Source: Dermatophagoides farinae (taxonomy: Eukaryota; Arthropoda; Arachnida; Sarcoptiformes; Pyroglyphidae). From it: a DNA stretch of 64,000 bases. Position 1 is the stretch's first letter, and the number at the start of each line of letters is the position of its first letter. Where the stretch lies: assembly GCF_024713945.1 (NCBI RefSeq), contig NC_134682.1, positions 4,689,001 to 4,753,000 of the forward strand, given 5' to 3'. Under the pieces are notes generated by a model. The model searched no databases and was not told the DNA's origin. It worked only from the letters and a program-made list of their open reading frames with translations. Made by a program: the position numbers and the translations under genes. Below, one piece after another: positions 12,895-22,297 of this stretch.

Positions 12895-13290
12895 CTATAC
12901 CTTGCCAATTTTAGTAGTGACAGCAATCGATGATGAACTAGATTTAAATGTCTTCGACGACAGTAGAATTCGTTTAGACTTTGATGATGATAGTGGATGA
13001 TGATTACTACGTCTTTTCCGTCGTGTTTTATGTCGTCTTCGGCATCGTCGTCGTCGTCGTCGTTTTTTATCAACAACAACCACAGATCTGGACATTAACC
13101 ATCTAGATAGAATATGGTAACCGGTTAATATTAATGTAAACAATGTGAATAAAACGATTGCCGTAAATTTTCGATATATCGATGATGGTGATGATGATGA
13201 TGATGATTCGATTGTTGTTTTCAACGATGAATCAATCATATTATCTATGGTGATGATGGACGTTGTATCATTATTGGTTATTATGGCCAT
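12895..13290 (-). CDS. Small putative membrane ORF with Arg-rich and Ser-rich tail (131 aa)
   Basis: Unrecognised and uncertain. From the ATG at 13290 the frame encodes a Ser/Thr-rich N-terminus of about 45 residues, one membrane span (FTAIVLFTLFTLILTGYHIL) and a strongly basic stretch (KKRRRRRRCRRRHKTRRKRR). It ends in Ser/Lys-rich sequence. No signal peptide is seen. The arrangement of span, basic cluster and Ser-rich tail mirrors the C-terminal parts of the four-cysteine proteins at 2327 and 27144. It lies 180 bases downstream of the family member at 13471-14871, on the same strand, in head-to-tail order. It could be a small real gene, a last exon, or the remnant of a family copy that lost its ectodomain. 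Alternatively it is chance ORF sequence in simple-repeat DNA. Confidence 0.4.
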   Translation of the reverse strand: MAIITNNDTTSIITIDNMIDSSLKTTIESSSSSSPSSIYRKFTAIVLFTLFTLILTGYHILSRWLMSRSVVVVDKKRRRRRRCRRRHKTRRKRRSNHHPLSSSKSKRILLSSKTFKSSSSSIAVTTKIGKV

Positions 13291-13470
13291 CGATAAAATC
13301 GAACGTACACATAGACAATACTTTGAAGACGAAAAAAAAATACTCGAATTGAATTTGATTGGAATTTTGTAGCCGCGAATGCAAAAACGAAACAAAAAAA
13401 GAATTTTCAGATTGAATTAAATTTTCTGCTATTATTGTTGTTTTTGATTGATTGATTAAAATTTCGAATT

Positions 13471-14871
13471 TCATCTGTTCTGCGGTGGTTTCTGTTTCTG
13501 TTGTTGTTTCGTTATTTTCACAATCACCGGTGATGGTAATCTTTTGTTCATCATTTTCCATGGATTATTAATCTGCTTTTTCGTCATGATTACAGTGGTG
13601 GATGGTGATAACATTGATTGGTATTGGAATTTTTTTCGTTTCTGTCTTGTATGTGAATTTTTTCGCACAAATTTCTTGTAAATCATTAGTAATATACAAG
13701 CGAACAGCATCATAAATAATAGAAATTCAATGATGATTATTGCAAAAAATAATGGTGAAAAATGTCGATATAATGGCGGCAATGGACATTGGAAAAACGA
13801 TGTCCATGACAGCAATTGATAATGGACTTGATGTCGATCGGTTAATATTGATTTATCCATTTTTAAAATGAAAAATTTTCTATTCGAAATTAGATATAAT
13901 GAACCACGATGAATGAAACCAAAATCCAATGCCATCAATAGCCGATGAGTTTTCAATGGACCACTACATTCACCTGTTATCAGACGATTTATTTGATGTG
14001 ATCCGTTTGTTTGAACACATAATGAACCAAGATATTGGCCACCACCATTAGGTGGAAATTTATCACGTGTATGAAATAGCTGAAAATTATCATATGATGA
14101 TGATGAAATGACTGTTGATTCAAATTTTCGAATCCAATACAAATGATTTTGTTGTTGATCGGAAATCCATATAAAACTTTCACCATTCATTGGTTCTTCA
14201 TATACAATGTCCGATTGTTGTTTTTGTCCACCATGATGGTGATGATATTTGGTTCGTTGTCCGATTACGATGAAATAATCATAAATTCTTAGATGAAAAT
14301 GAAATATTTTTTCATGATTTATAAATGTTTGCACAGAAAGTTTTGGTGGCCAAATTTTTAAATTTTGTTTTTTTCGATCACGATGATGATGATGATTATC
14401 ATCATTGGGAAATAATAATGAATCACCACCAGTATATTTTATCTGATTCAATTGTTTTTCATTCAATTCAACATGAAATTCACCATCATCTGATGATGAT
14501 TCTGTTAGTGCTAATGAATAGAATGGTTTTCGTTCGCCATTATATCTAGTAGAACGGAAATTAAATTGATTCAAAGAATCATCACCATCATCATCATCAT
14601 AATGTACACCAGCCATTTCATCGAATATTGTTACATGTGCAAAAGAATCAAATAGATACCATCGTTTATTATTAATCGATGATATCGATACTAGATCTTT
14701 ATCGAATGTTAATCGTATGTTGTTGTCATCACCATTACTTTTACTATTACTACTGCCGCCACTTTTCCAATATTGATGTTTTTCCCATGAACATGACCAA
14801 TAAACATTGCCATTTACAAATGAAATTATCATCATTATCGTCATTATTATTTTTTCATGGTAAAATGGCAT
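13471..14871 (-). CDS. Four-cysteine ectodomain family member, membrane-anchored (466 aa)
   Basis: Intronless. The signal peptide ends near SFVNGNVYWSC. The ectodomain is the most diverged of the five: the N-terminal Cys (SCSW) is kept, a WYLF takes the place of the YQF motif, and VTIFDE follows. The later block is clear: GSLC, GEC, LDFGF, LYLIS and a final FFQC. A membrane span (FFAIIIIEFLLFMMLFACILLMIY) follows about 15 residues after the last Cys. The short basic tail (KKFVRKN, RQKRKKF) ends in Gln/Lys/Pro. An Asp- and His-rich low-complexity insert interrupts the ectodomain. It is the last full member of a three-gene head-to-tail cluster on this strand. Function unknown; membership rests on the ordered cysteines and flanking motifs. 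Confidence 0.78.
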   Translation of the reverse strand: MPFYHEKIIMTIMMIISFVNGNVYWSCSWEKHQYWKSGGSSNSKSNGDDNNIRLTFDKDLVSISSINNKRWYLFDSFAHVTIFDEMAGVHYDDDDGDDSLNQFNFRSTRYNGERKPFYSLALTESSSDDGEFHVELNEKQLNQIKYTGGDSLLFPNDDNHHHHRDRKKQNLKIWPPKLSVQTFINHEKIFHFHLRIYDYFIVIGQRTKYHHHHGGQKQQSDIVYEEPMNGESFIWISDQQQNHLYWIRKFESTVISSSSYDNFQLFHTRDKFPPNGGGQYLGSLCVQTNGSHQINRLITGECSGPLKTHRLLMALDFGFIHRGSLYLISNRKFFILKMDKSILTDRHQVHYQLLSWTSFFQCPLPPLYRHFSPLFFAIIIIEFLLFMMLFACILLMIYKKFVRKNSHTRQKRKKFQYQSMLSPSTTVIMTKKQINNPWKMMNKRLPSPVIVKITKQQQKQKPPQNR

Positions 14872-15077
14872 TTTATCAACAAAATTTTTTTAAAAAAAAA
14901 TTCAGAAATAAATTTAAATAACAAAAAAAAATGTACATCATCATCATTTAATTTGAAAATAACAACACAGCAACAATAACAATTGCAATAAATAATCAAA
15001 CAAACAAACAAATCAAAATTAAATCAAAATCATTCACTTGTTGCTGCTGTTTTTCATCATTTGTTTTTTTGTTCTGC

Positions 15078-16253
15078 TCAATATCTTCTCATAACCATAC
15101 GTTTTTTACGTCTTTTATCATCATCATCTTTCATTGGTTCATCCAAACGTTTAATATTAGGATTTTTATCGCAAACAAAAAAATCTATCAATTTATGTGT
15201 ATGATATGTATAATCATGTTCAAAATTTGTTAAAACTCTACGATTAATCAGAATGGCCATTTCTTTTGTCGGTGAAATCAATGCCAATTGTGTGAATGTC
15301 GTGAAACCATATTGAACTGTTTCCAATAAATGAACCAATGCATTTTTTTTACCATCATTTTCATCACCATATTCACAATCATTTTTGCCACTTAAACGTA
15401 ATGAATTCTCTTTTTTATAGCCTAAACATAGTTTTCCAAAGAATACATTGTCCATGTACATATCATCGGCATAGATTAAAAAATCATTTTGATCGATTCT
15501 ATGTGCAATCTGAAAGAAACGTGTACCAGCCGATATTGGTATAGTACGAATACGTTGATCATTCATTTCATATTCAAAACGAAATTCTGGTCCAGTTTCA
15601 ATGTGGTTAGCATGTTGTGAACACATCCATGATTGATAATCGGCAACCATAATACGTGCACGCCATTCGAAACCATGTGCCGGACGTGTTAATGACATCC
15701 ATAATCGTGATCCATTTGTAGGCAAATAATTCATAATAAATTGTGATCGTTCACGAAAACCACCATTTTTGACCATTTCTGATGCAATACGTTCTAAATC
15801 CACTTGATAACCATCGATTAAATGTAAACGATCCGGATGTAGTGAATATTTTTGCCGTGATTGTGGATAAATGGTTACTTTGAAATCTCGATGAAATTGA
15901 AATATATGATTATCACAAATTGAAATTGCTATTGTATTTTCTTCCAATAGATCTTTAGTGGCGCCACAATCAATTTGTGTGGATTCTTTCAACACAGACA
16001 TCGGTATATTCCATTTGATTAATTTACCAAAATTTTCATCTCTACCATGTAAAAGATTATGAAGAATTTGTCTTGATGGATGCTGTTCATCATCATCATT
16101 ATTATCATCATTATGAAATTTGTTTTTTATACCCGTACCGGTACTAGTAGTAGTAGTAGTAGTAGTAATAATAGTATCTGAATCGACAATCGTTATAATA
16201 ATTGATGATGATAATGATAATACCATCAACAACAAATATGATGATTTCATCAT
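15078..16253 (-). CDS. Four-cysteine ectodomain family member, secreted form (391 aa)
   Basis: Intronless. I take the ATG at 16253 as start because MMKSSYLLLMVLSLSSSIII is a good signal peptide. An in-frame ATG 63 bases upstream would add a second hydrophobic stretch and is less likely. After a Thr-rich spacer come the family hallmarks: DCGATKD, IAISICDNHIFQF, VTIYP, LHLIDGY, GKLC, NDC, VQYGF, LALIS and DFFVC. There is no membrane span; the protein ends in a basic tail (KRRKKRMVMRRY), so it is predicted to be secreted. It sits 206 bases downstream of the paralogue that starts at 17589 and 206 bases upstream of the one that starts at 14871. Function unknown. Confidence 0.82.
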   Translation of the reverse strand: MMKSSYLLLMVLSLSSSIIITIVDSDTIITTTTTTTSTGTGIKNKFHNDDNNDDDEQHPSRQILHNLLHGRDENFGKLIKWNIPMSVLKESTQIDCGATKDLLEENTIAISICDNHIFQFHRDFKVTIYPQSRQKYSLHPDRLHLIDGYQVDLERIASEMVKNGGFRERSQFIMNYLPTNGSRLWMSLTRPAHGFEWRARIMVADYQSWMCSQHANHIETGPEFRFEYEMNDQRIRTIPISAGTRFFQIAHRIDQNDFLIYADDMYMDNVFFGKLCLGYKKENSLRLSGKNDCEYGDENDGKKNALVHLLETVQYGFTTFTQLALISPTKEMAILINRRVLTNFEHDYTYHTHKLIDFFVCDKNPNIKRLDEPMKDDDDKRRKKRMVMRRY

Positions 16254-16500
16254 TATTCGATAATTATATATAAATGGTGCAGCGATGAAGAAAAAAAAAC
16301 AAGCAGAAATGACCAAAAATCAGAGAAAAAAAATAATAATAAATCACGAAAACTAAAATTTCCAATAGAATTCAAAAAACATTTAATTTATATGGAAATG
16401 AATGGAACAAAACCCATTCAATCATTATGTGTTCTGAATTATTGTGTTTGATTATATTAAATTTAAAAATTTAATAATTAATTTTTGTTTTTTTTCATTT

Positions 16501-17589
16501 TTAAAAATTTTGTTGTTCACAATTAAAAAAATCTTTTGCATTTTTCAATTGAAATGGAAATTCTTTGCCAATCATACGCAATAAATTACGATCAACAATC
16601 AATACGGTATTCTGTTCACGTGATACCAATATTAATTTCGTTAACACAATGAAACCATATTGAAATGAACGAATTAAACTGATCAATGATTTGGACATCA
16701 CTTCGAATGGTTCTAAATATTGACAATTATTTGTTTCACTTATCATACGTAACATTTGTGTTGAATGTACACCATAACATAATGTTGATAAATGTGTTGT
16801 CATATTGAAATCAATGATTTTAATAACATCAGTATTTTGTTCATGAATCATATTTAAAACTTGATCACCATATGAAATGACCACCATATGATAGCTTTGT
16901 GTTGATCTTAATGAATGATAATCATAATAATGTAGATCATTGTCACTGTCCATTGCATTACCATCATTGGATGATGGAAATTCGCCCACCAACCAGAAAC
17001 GATTACAGCATAACAAAAGACGGCTAAAAAAATTGAAACCTTTATATCTTTGCCATATTAACGATGTGGTTAGCCGCTGTTTACGTGTCTGTGGATAGCC
17101 CCAATATAAATCTGTTAAACGTTTTTGAAAATTGCCCATATAATCATAATCGGTGATAATTTGATTAACACCAAGTTTATAGCCATCATAAAGATGTAAA
17201 TGATTTTTTTCATTCGAATAACGATAACGTGCTTGATCATAGATTATAACATCAACATATGTTGGATCTCTACTTTCTGTTAATTTTTTACCATATGTAC
17301 TGGTGGTAAATTGATATATACGATTCATAATAACAGCTATAGATACGGTATTTTCAAACAAATTCTTATCATAACCACATTTTATATGGTCATGTTTTTT
17401 CACATCCACCAATGAATGATACCATGTGTGTAGGCCAAATTTTTGATAACCAATATTATCATCTTTATAAATACCATGTGAATGTAGAAAATCTTCTAAT
17501 GTTTCGGCTTCATTTTGATGGCTAATTTCTGGATAAATTATCATTATTATTCCCATAACATAACTGATCATAATGGAAATGTATTGCAT
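16501..17589 (-). CDS. Four-cysteine ectodomain family member, secreted form (362 aa)
   Basis: Intronless. It begins MQYISIMISYVMGIIMIIYP, a signal peptide. It shows the family pattern in its cleanest form: KCGYDKN, VSIAVIMNRIYQF, VIIYDQ, LHLYDGY, STLC, NNC, FQYGF, LILVS, VLIVDRNLL and DFFNCEQQNF at the extreme C-terminus. No membrane span or tail follows the last Cys, so it should be fully secreted. It is the first gene of the three-gene head-to-tail cluster. With 27144 and 15078 it defines the core domain, about 300 residues from the first to the fourth Cys. Function unknown. Confidence 0.85.
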   Translation of the reverse strand: MQYISIMISYVMGIIMIIYPEISHQNEAETLEDFLHSHGIYKDDNIGYQKFGLHTWYHSLVDVKKHDHIKCGYDKNLFENTVSIAVIMNRIYQFTTSTYGKKLTESRDPTYVDVIIYDQARYRYSNEKNHLHLYDGYKLGVNQIITDYDYMGNFQKRLTDLYWGYPQTRKQRLTTSLIWQRYKGFNFFSRLLLCCNRFWLVGEFPSSNDGNAMDSDNDLHYYDYHSLRSTQSYHMVVISYGDQVLNMIHEQNTDVIKIIDFNMTTHLSTLCYGVHSTQMLRMISETNNCQYLEPFEVMSKSLISLIRSFQYGFIVLTKLILVSREQNTVLIVDRNLLRMIGKEFPFQLKNAKDFFNCEQQNF

Positions 17590-17713
17590 TTCGTTTGTGG
17601 TTGTTGCGTGGTTGCGAATGACGACGACGAAGAAGAAAAAAACGGAATTTTTTTTCCAAAATTTCCACTGCTAATGAATATATTTATTCATTTCGATAAT
17701 CAAATTTAATTTA

Positions 17714-18651
17714 TTATCGAATTATTAGCTGAATCATTGAATCACCGGGTAAATTTGTTTGCGACTGTCGGTGGACAAGACTATTCCGTCCATAAAGATC
17801 ATATAGATGAAATTCTAGACCAAATTGATTTAATTCTTTAAGATTTCGTTGTTGTTGTTGTTGACATTCATATCGTTTGATCAATTCACTTTGTAATAAT
17901 TGTGAATATTTGGATTTTTTCAAAATTCTAACCAATTGTTCGCGGCCATTATTCAATGTTTGAACCATAATACCGATGCCAGCAAATGATAATTGGCGAT
18001 GATCTAGATCATTTTTAGTGAGCATACCTAATGATGATAATTTTGAAAGAGCTTCGGAAAGAAATCCAGCATCATTCAATTGTTTATCACTATATTCAGT
18101 ATGTTTTATACGTCGTACAATTTTTGTCATGAATAATTCAATGAATAAATTTTTTGATCCGGAATCCTTTTGATAATAACGGATAAAATCATCAATTCTT
18201 ATGATTGCATCGTTTTCACGTGATGATTCTCCATGACAAATTATTCGAATTTGATCCTCATCAATCAATGTTTCTAATGCAACATCAACTTTAGATGAAT
18301 CCTCGAATAATGAATATAATTGATGACGCCAAACTATTGGTGGTAATGATCGTTGTTTTATCAACCATGATTGTAGACATAATTGTCGAATATATTCATA
18401 TGCCTTATCGACAGTAGAAAAATCATCAATTGATTTAACTACTAAGATTCGAAAAAAAAGAAAAATCAATTCAATAGTCTCGATTTTAGTCTGAATTTAA
18501 TATTCTTACCAATCATTGTTTCTTCTTTGAATTTATCACGAATATTCGTTTGTATACGTCTACGATCTTCTTCGAATTGTTCATCATCAATTTGTTGTTC
18601 CGATCGTGAACAACTTGGTCGATTTTGGATGGAATTTTTTTGTCGTTTCAT
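17714..18651 (-). CDS. STK19: STK19-type winged-helix protein
   Basis: Two exons: 18510-18651 and 17714-18441, intron 68 bases, phase 1, giving 289 residues. Diagnostic segments are LPPIVWRHQLYSLFED (vertebrate LPPIVLRSQVYSLVPD), then a DEDQIRI strand, GREQLVRILKKSKYSQLL, and FHLYDLYGRNSLVH near the C-terminus. STK19 was first named a kinase but is now understood as a tandem winged-helix DNA-binding factor in transcription-coupled repair (recalled knowledge). No kinase motif is visible here either. The N-terminus is basic and nuclear in character. The start is the ATG at 18651; an upstream in-frame ATG at 18789 exists but would add a non-conserved hydrophobic stretch. Head-to-head with the kinase at 18861, about 210 bases apart. 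Confidence 0.88.
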
Positions 18652-18860
18652 TTTTCTTTTTAATTGAATCAAAAGAAAGAAAAAATAAATCAAACAAAAA
18701 TCTTTCTTTGGCTGTGTCCCTTTCGAAAACAACGTATTCTGACCATTGAAAATATTCGAATTTTTTTTTGCGAAACAATACCGCGACATTTAATATTAAA
18801 AACAATGGTTAAAATCATTGTGAAAATTTGCTGAAGTTTTCAAATTTATGACGGCTGCCT
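18652..18860. promoter_or_regulatory. Shared divergent promoter, STK19 and kinase
   Basis: Only 209 bases separate the two start codons, so both 5' UTRs and promoters must lie here or overlap the neighbouring genes. No TATA box is obvious. Confidence 0.5.
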
Positions 18861-18935
18861 ATGATCCTGATGGGTGCAATGGAATCAACACTAGATTCTT
18901 TAACACAATTATCATCATCACCGGCATTTTCATCA

Positions 18936-18966
<31 letters not shown>

Positions 18967-20066
18967 CATCAAAAGAAACACATAGTTCATCGAAAACAAA
19001 TCCAAAACGACGACCATCATCTACAAAACATGATCGTGAACAGCAACAACAACAAGAACAAAAACCAAATCTACGAAGACCAAAATTAGTACATCGTAAT
19101 GTAACACGTTTCTATGAGATACCATTTGGTCCATATCGTCGTCCAGAAGATGTATTACGATCATTTGGTTATGAATTAATTCGTGAATTAGATCGTGGTG
19201 CTTATGGTGTTGTTTACATTGCACATGATCTAAGAAAAGAAATGAAAGTGGCATGTAAACAAATTGAAATGGATCGAACATTTCATCGTAATGTGTTTGA
19301 AGAAAATAAAAACGAACTATTAACTATTGAACGTGTACGACATCCATATGTGATAAAAGTTTATTGTCATTTTGTTGTACAAGGTAATGGTTTTAATCGA
19401 ATGTACATATTTATGGCATTAGCTGATGGTGGAAATTTATATAAATTCATTCGAAATCGTAATACACTTATTACGGAAGAAAAATGTCGTTTATATTTTG
19501 CACAAATTCTTTGCGGTATCAATCACATGCATTCCGTTGGCATTGCACATCGTGATATTAAACCACAAAATGTTCTTCTTTGTTCAAATCGTAATTCTAT
19601 TTCTGGTGATTATCTACTAGTTGTTACAGATTTTGGTCTAAGTAAAGTCGTTACTGATCAACAACAATTAGCAATGTCTATTTGTGGTACACCGGTATTT
19701 ATGGCCCCCGAATTATTACAATCAAAACCATATAATCCATTTGCGGCCGATGTTTGGGCACTGGGCATTACATTATTTCAAATGTTATCAATGGAATTAC
19801 CATTTAATTTTCATCAACCACAAGAATTTATTATACAATCAATGATGGATAAAAAAATAGCATGGGAATCGGCATTTCGTAGAACACGACAACAGCCATC
19901 AAATGAATATAAACAACTTGTACGTTCAATGCTTAATCCAGATTCAAATCGTCGAATACGTATGATTAACATAACCAATCATCCATGGATTGTACGTGAA
20001 TATGCAATGGCCGAATCGACTAGTCGTTCATTACGATCATCAATGCGTTCACATCATCATCATTAG
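18861..20066 (+). CDS. Serine/threonine protein kinase, subfamily unclear
   Basis: Intronless, 401 residues. A Ser-rich N-terminus of about 50 residues and a Gln run are followed by one complete kinase domain (about 105-375). The domain has a nucleotide loop (LDRGAYGVVY), VACKQIE with the catalytic Lys, HRDIKPQNVLL catalytic loop, DFGLSKV, GTPVFMAPELL activation segment and DVWALGITLFQML. In the glycine loop the first Gly of GxGxxG is Asp. All catalytic residues (Lys, HRD Asp, DFG Asp, APE Glu) are present, so activity is expected. The best guess is a CAMK/TSSK-like Ser/Thr kinase; I cannot name an orthologue. The C-terminus is a His run. Starts at Met1, Met4 or Met7 are all possible; none is conserved enough to decide. 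Confidence 0.85.
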
Positions 20067-20162
20067 TAATAAAATAATATAATAATCATGATAATTAAAA
20101 TAAAAAAATATTTTTCAATTTTATTTTTCATGTTTGTGATTGGTGGTGGTCATTATCATTTG

Positions 20163-21752
20163 TTAAACTTTAAATACAATTGCCTGTTGTAGATTCGATA
20201 AACGATTAGCCCATTTTTCCAATGCCTGATAACGTGTTTGATCTTCTTGGCGACAATTTTCCAATACAAGCACCTGATTCACCTGGTCGATACGTCCTTT
20301 GATCACACTGTGTGGTGATGATGGTAAAAAAATGGTAATTAATTGAATGGAATTTTTTTTTTGAAAAATAAAAAAAAACTTACTTATCCAATATACAGGA
20401 TACAAGTAAACTTTCAACATCCGAAACATCAATATTCAGTTCTTTCGCTATGAATGGTATTTGTATACGTGTATAAGGTTTAATCAATTTGATCAATACT
20501 TGTGTACGAATATTACACATTAAATCTTCAATATGTTCTTTGATGAATGGATCATCCATTATGGTACGACGATTTTGACGAATAATTTTTTCAAATTCAT
20601 GTATATCATTATTTTGATATGCATTCACCAAATTGGTCATTGCCAATATTTCTGAATCATTTTTATATGGTTTAGCTTCTTGAGAATCAAATGGATTTAT
20701 ATCGGATTTCATTAACATATTGGCTAGAACTAAATATTTAAGACAAGTCGTTCGTCTTGGCGAGCCGGATTCGTCATAGTTTTTGAATGCTTCGAAAAAA
20801 TCCGTATGTGCTTTATCGTATTCATCTTCACGTAGATGCATTTTACCGCCACATTCACGAATCACACCCATTATCAGTGGATGTGGAATGGCCGATTTGA
20901 TGCATAATGATTTTTCATAAAGTTTCTATTGAAAATGAAAAAAAAAATTTTTTGATTCAAAAAAAAAACCACCATGATTTTGTTTTTACCTTTAATTTTT
21001 TATTATTCTTCTGTTCCGTATACATTTGAATCTCCAATGCATAAATCTCCAATAGTTGTGTACCTTTTTTCAGATCATCACTACCATCATCATTTTGACA
21101 TGATTGATGTAGTTGTTTAAGAATTTTAGACAATTTCTTAAAATCTTTACATTCATAATATAATTTTCCAAGCTTTATATTCGTTTTGAACCAAAGACGA
21201 TCATTTTTAGCATCTTTCAATGCATCCAATGTTGTTTCATAGAAATTCTGCAACAGAACCATCTGTTTTGATGTCGATATATAATCCAATATTGAATTGA
21301 TTGATTTTTCCGAATAATTACGAGTGACAGCATTTTTTATATATGTTAATAACATTTTATAACGTCGCATCATTTCTTCATAGTTGCCCTGCAAGTTATT
21401 CAATGAATTATTGAATGAATGAATCAAAAATAAAACTTACGAGTCGAAAATTAATTTTAATCATCTGCTTCAATGCTTTAAATCCCCATTCACCTTTTTC
21501 ACCATTTTCCAGATCCAATACTTGTTGAAAACTTTCCAATGCTTTTTCCGGTGTATCTTTTAATGCTTTAGAATTATAATATTGATTCTCTAAATCAACA
21601 TCGGGTTCAGAATTGGAATCTTCAGAATATTCCTATATATTTCAATGATGAAATCATATATGTCATGTAAACAAATTGACAAAAGAAAATAAACATACCA
21701 AATCATAGCTATCATCGCTATTATCACACATGAAATCATCTTGATCAGACAT
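20163..21752 (-). CDS. CSN2: COP9 signalosome subunit 2
   Basis: Scaffold subunit of the COP9 signalosome, which removes NEDD8 from cullin ubiquitin ligases. Five exons with consistent phases: 21699-21752, 21441-21632, 20990-21388, 20384-20925 and 20163-20307. They give 443 residues, the same length as human CSN2/TRIP15. Near-identity to the animal protein is visible throughout: [69 protein letters not shown] and [20 protein letters not shown]. The C-terminal PCI domain includes [18 protein letters not shown] and ends [10 protein letters not shown]. The N-terminus [10 protein letters not shown] also matches. Introns are 52-76 bases. Head-to-head with UBA2. Confidence 0.97.
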
Positions 21753-22297
21753 CTTTGATGTTAATTGATCGAATGAATTTTGTTAGATAAATTTCAATCA
21801 AATCAGAATAAACAAATGAAAAAGAATACTTTGTGTGTGTGTGTGCGTAGAAATAATGGAACACAAATTATGCATTACCCTATTTTCATGTGTTCAAAAT
21901 CAAATTTTACAAATCCAAAAAGTGAATGGTGTTTATGAATGGTACAATGATTGGATATTGTTGAATGAAAAAAAAACAATTTCAAACTGCGAAAACACGA
22001 TAAATATGTTCGTCATCTATGAGCAACATCTTGAATTTAGGCTCTATTTTTTTTACAATGCTTTTTACACAATTTTTTTTTCATTGTCTTTTGTGATCAA
22101 TGGAGCTGCGGCGAAAATTATTTGATGATTATAACATAACACGACCATTCATGACCATTAATTATCACCATCATCGTCATCATAATCATCATCATCTGTC
22201 TTATGTATCTTGAATCATTATTTGTTTCTACAGCTGTAAGGATTTTATTCGTTTTGATTAAATATATTTCCAACACTAAATCGAATAATCGAACAAA
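21753..22297. promoter_or_regulatory. Divergent promoter region, CSN2 and UBA2
   Basis: 545 bases between the two start codons. It contains a short TG run near 21834-21844 and CAT/ATC repeats near 22160-22195. A plus-strand open frame (21835-22125) has no family resemblance and is not called. Confidence 0.5.

Noticed and set aside
13145-13372. Plus-strand Asp-rich frame
   Set aside because: Antisense of the Ser-rich part of the minus-strand ORF; no start context or homology.
16254-16316. Upstream in-frame ATG for the 15078 gene
   Set aside because: Would place a second hydrophobic stretch before an already good signal peptide; paralogues start directly with the signal peptide.
17714-18651. 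Labelling STK19 as an active kinase
   Set aside because: No glycine loop, HRD or DFG motif; the family is a winged-helix factor despite its name.
18652-18789. Upstream in-frame ATG for STK19
   Set aside because: Adds a non-conserved Phe/Lys-rich stretch and would nearly fill the shared promoter.
21835-22125. 96-residue plus-strand frame between CSN2 and UBA2
   Set aside because: Lies in a divergent promoter, starts inside a TG repeat and resembles no protein.
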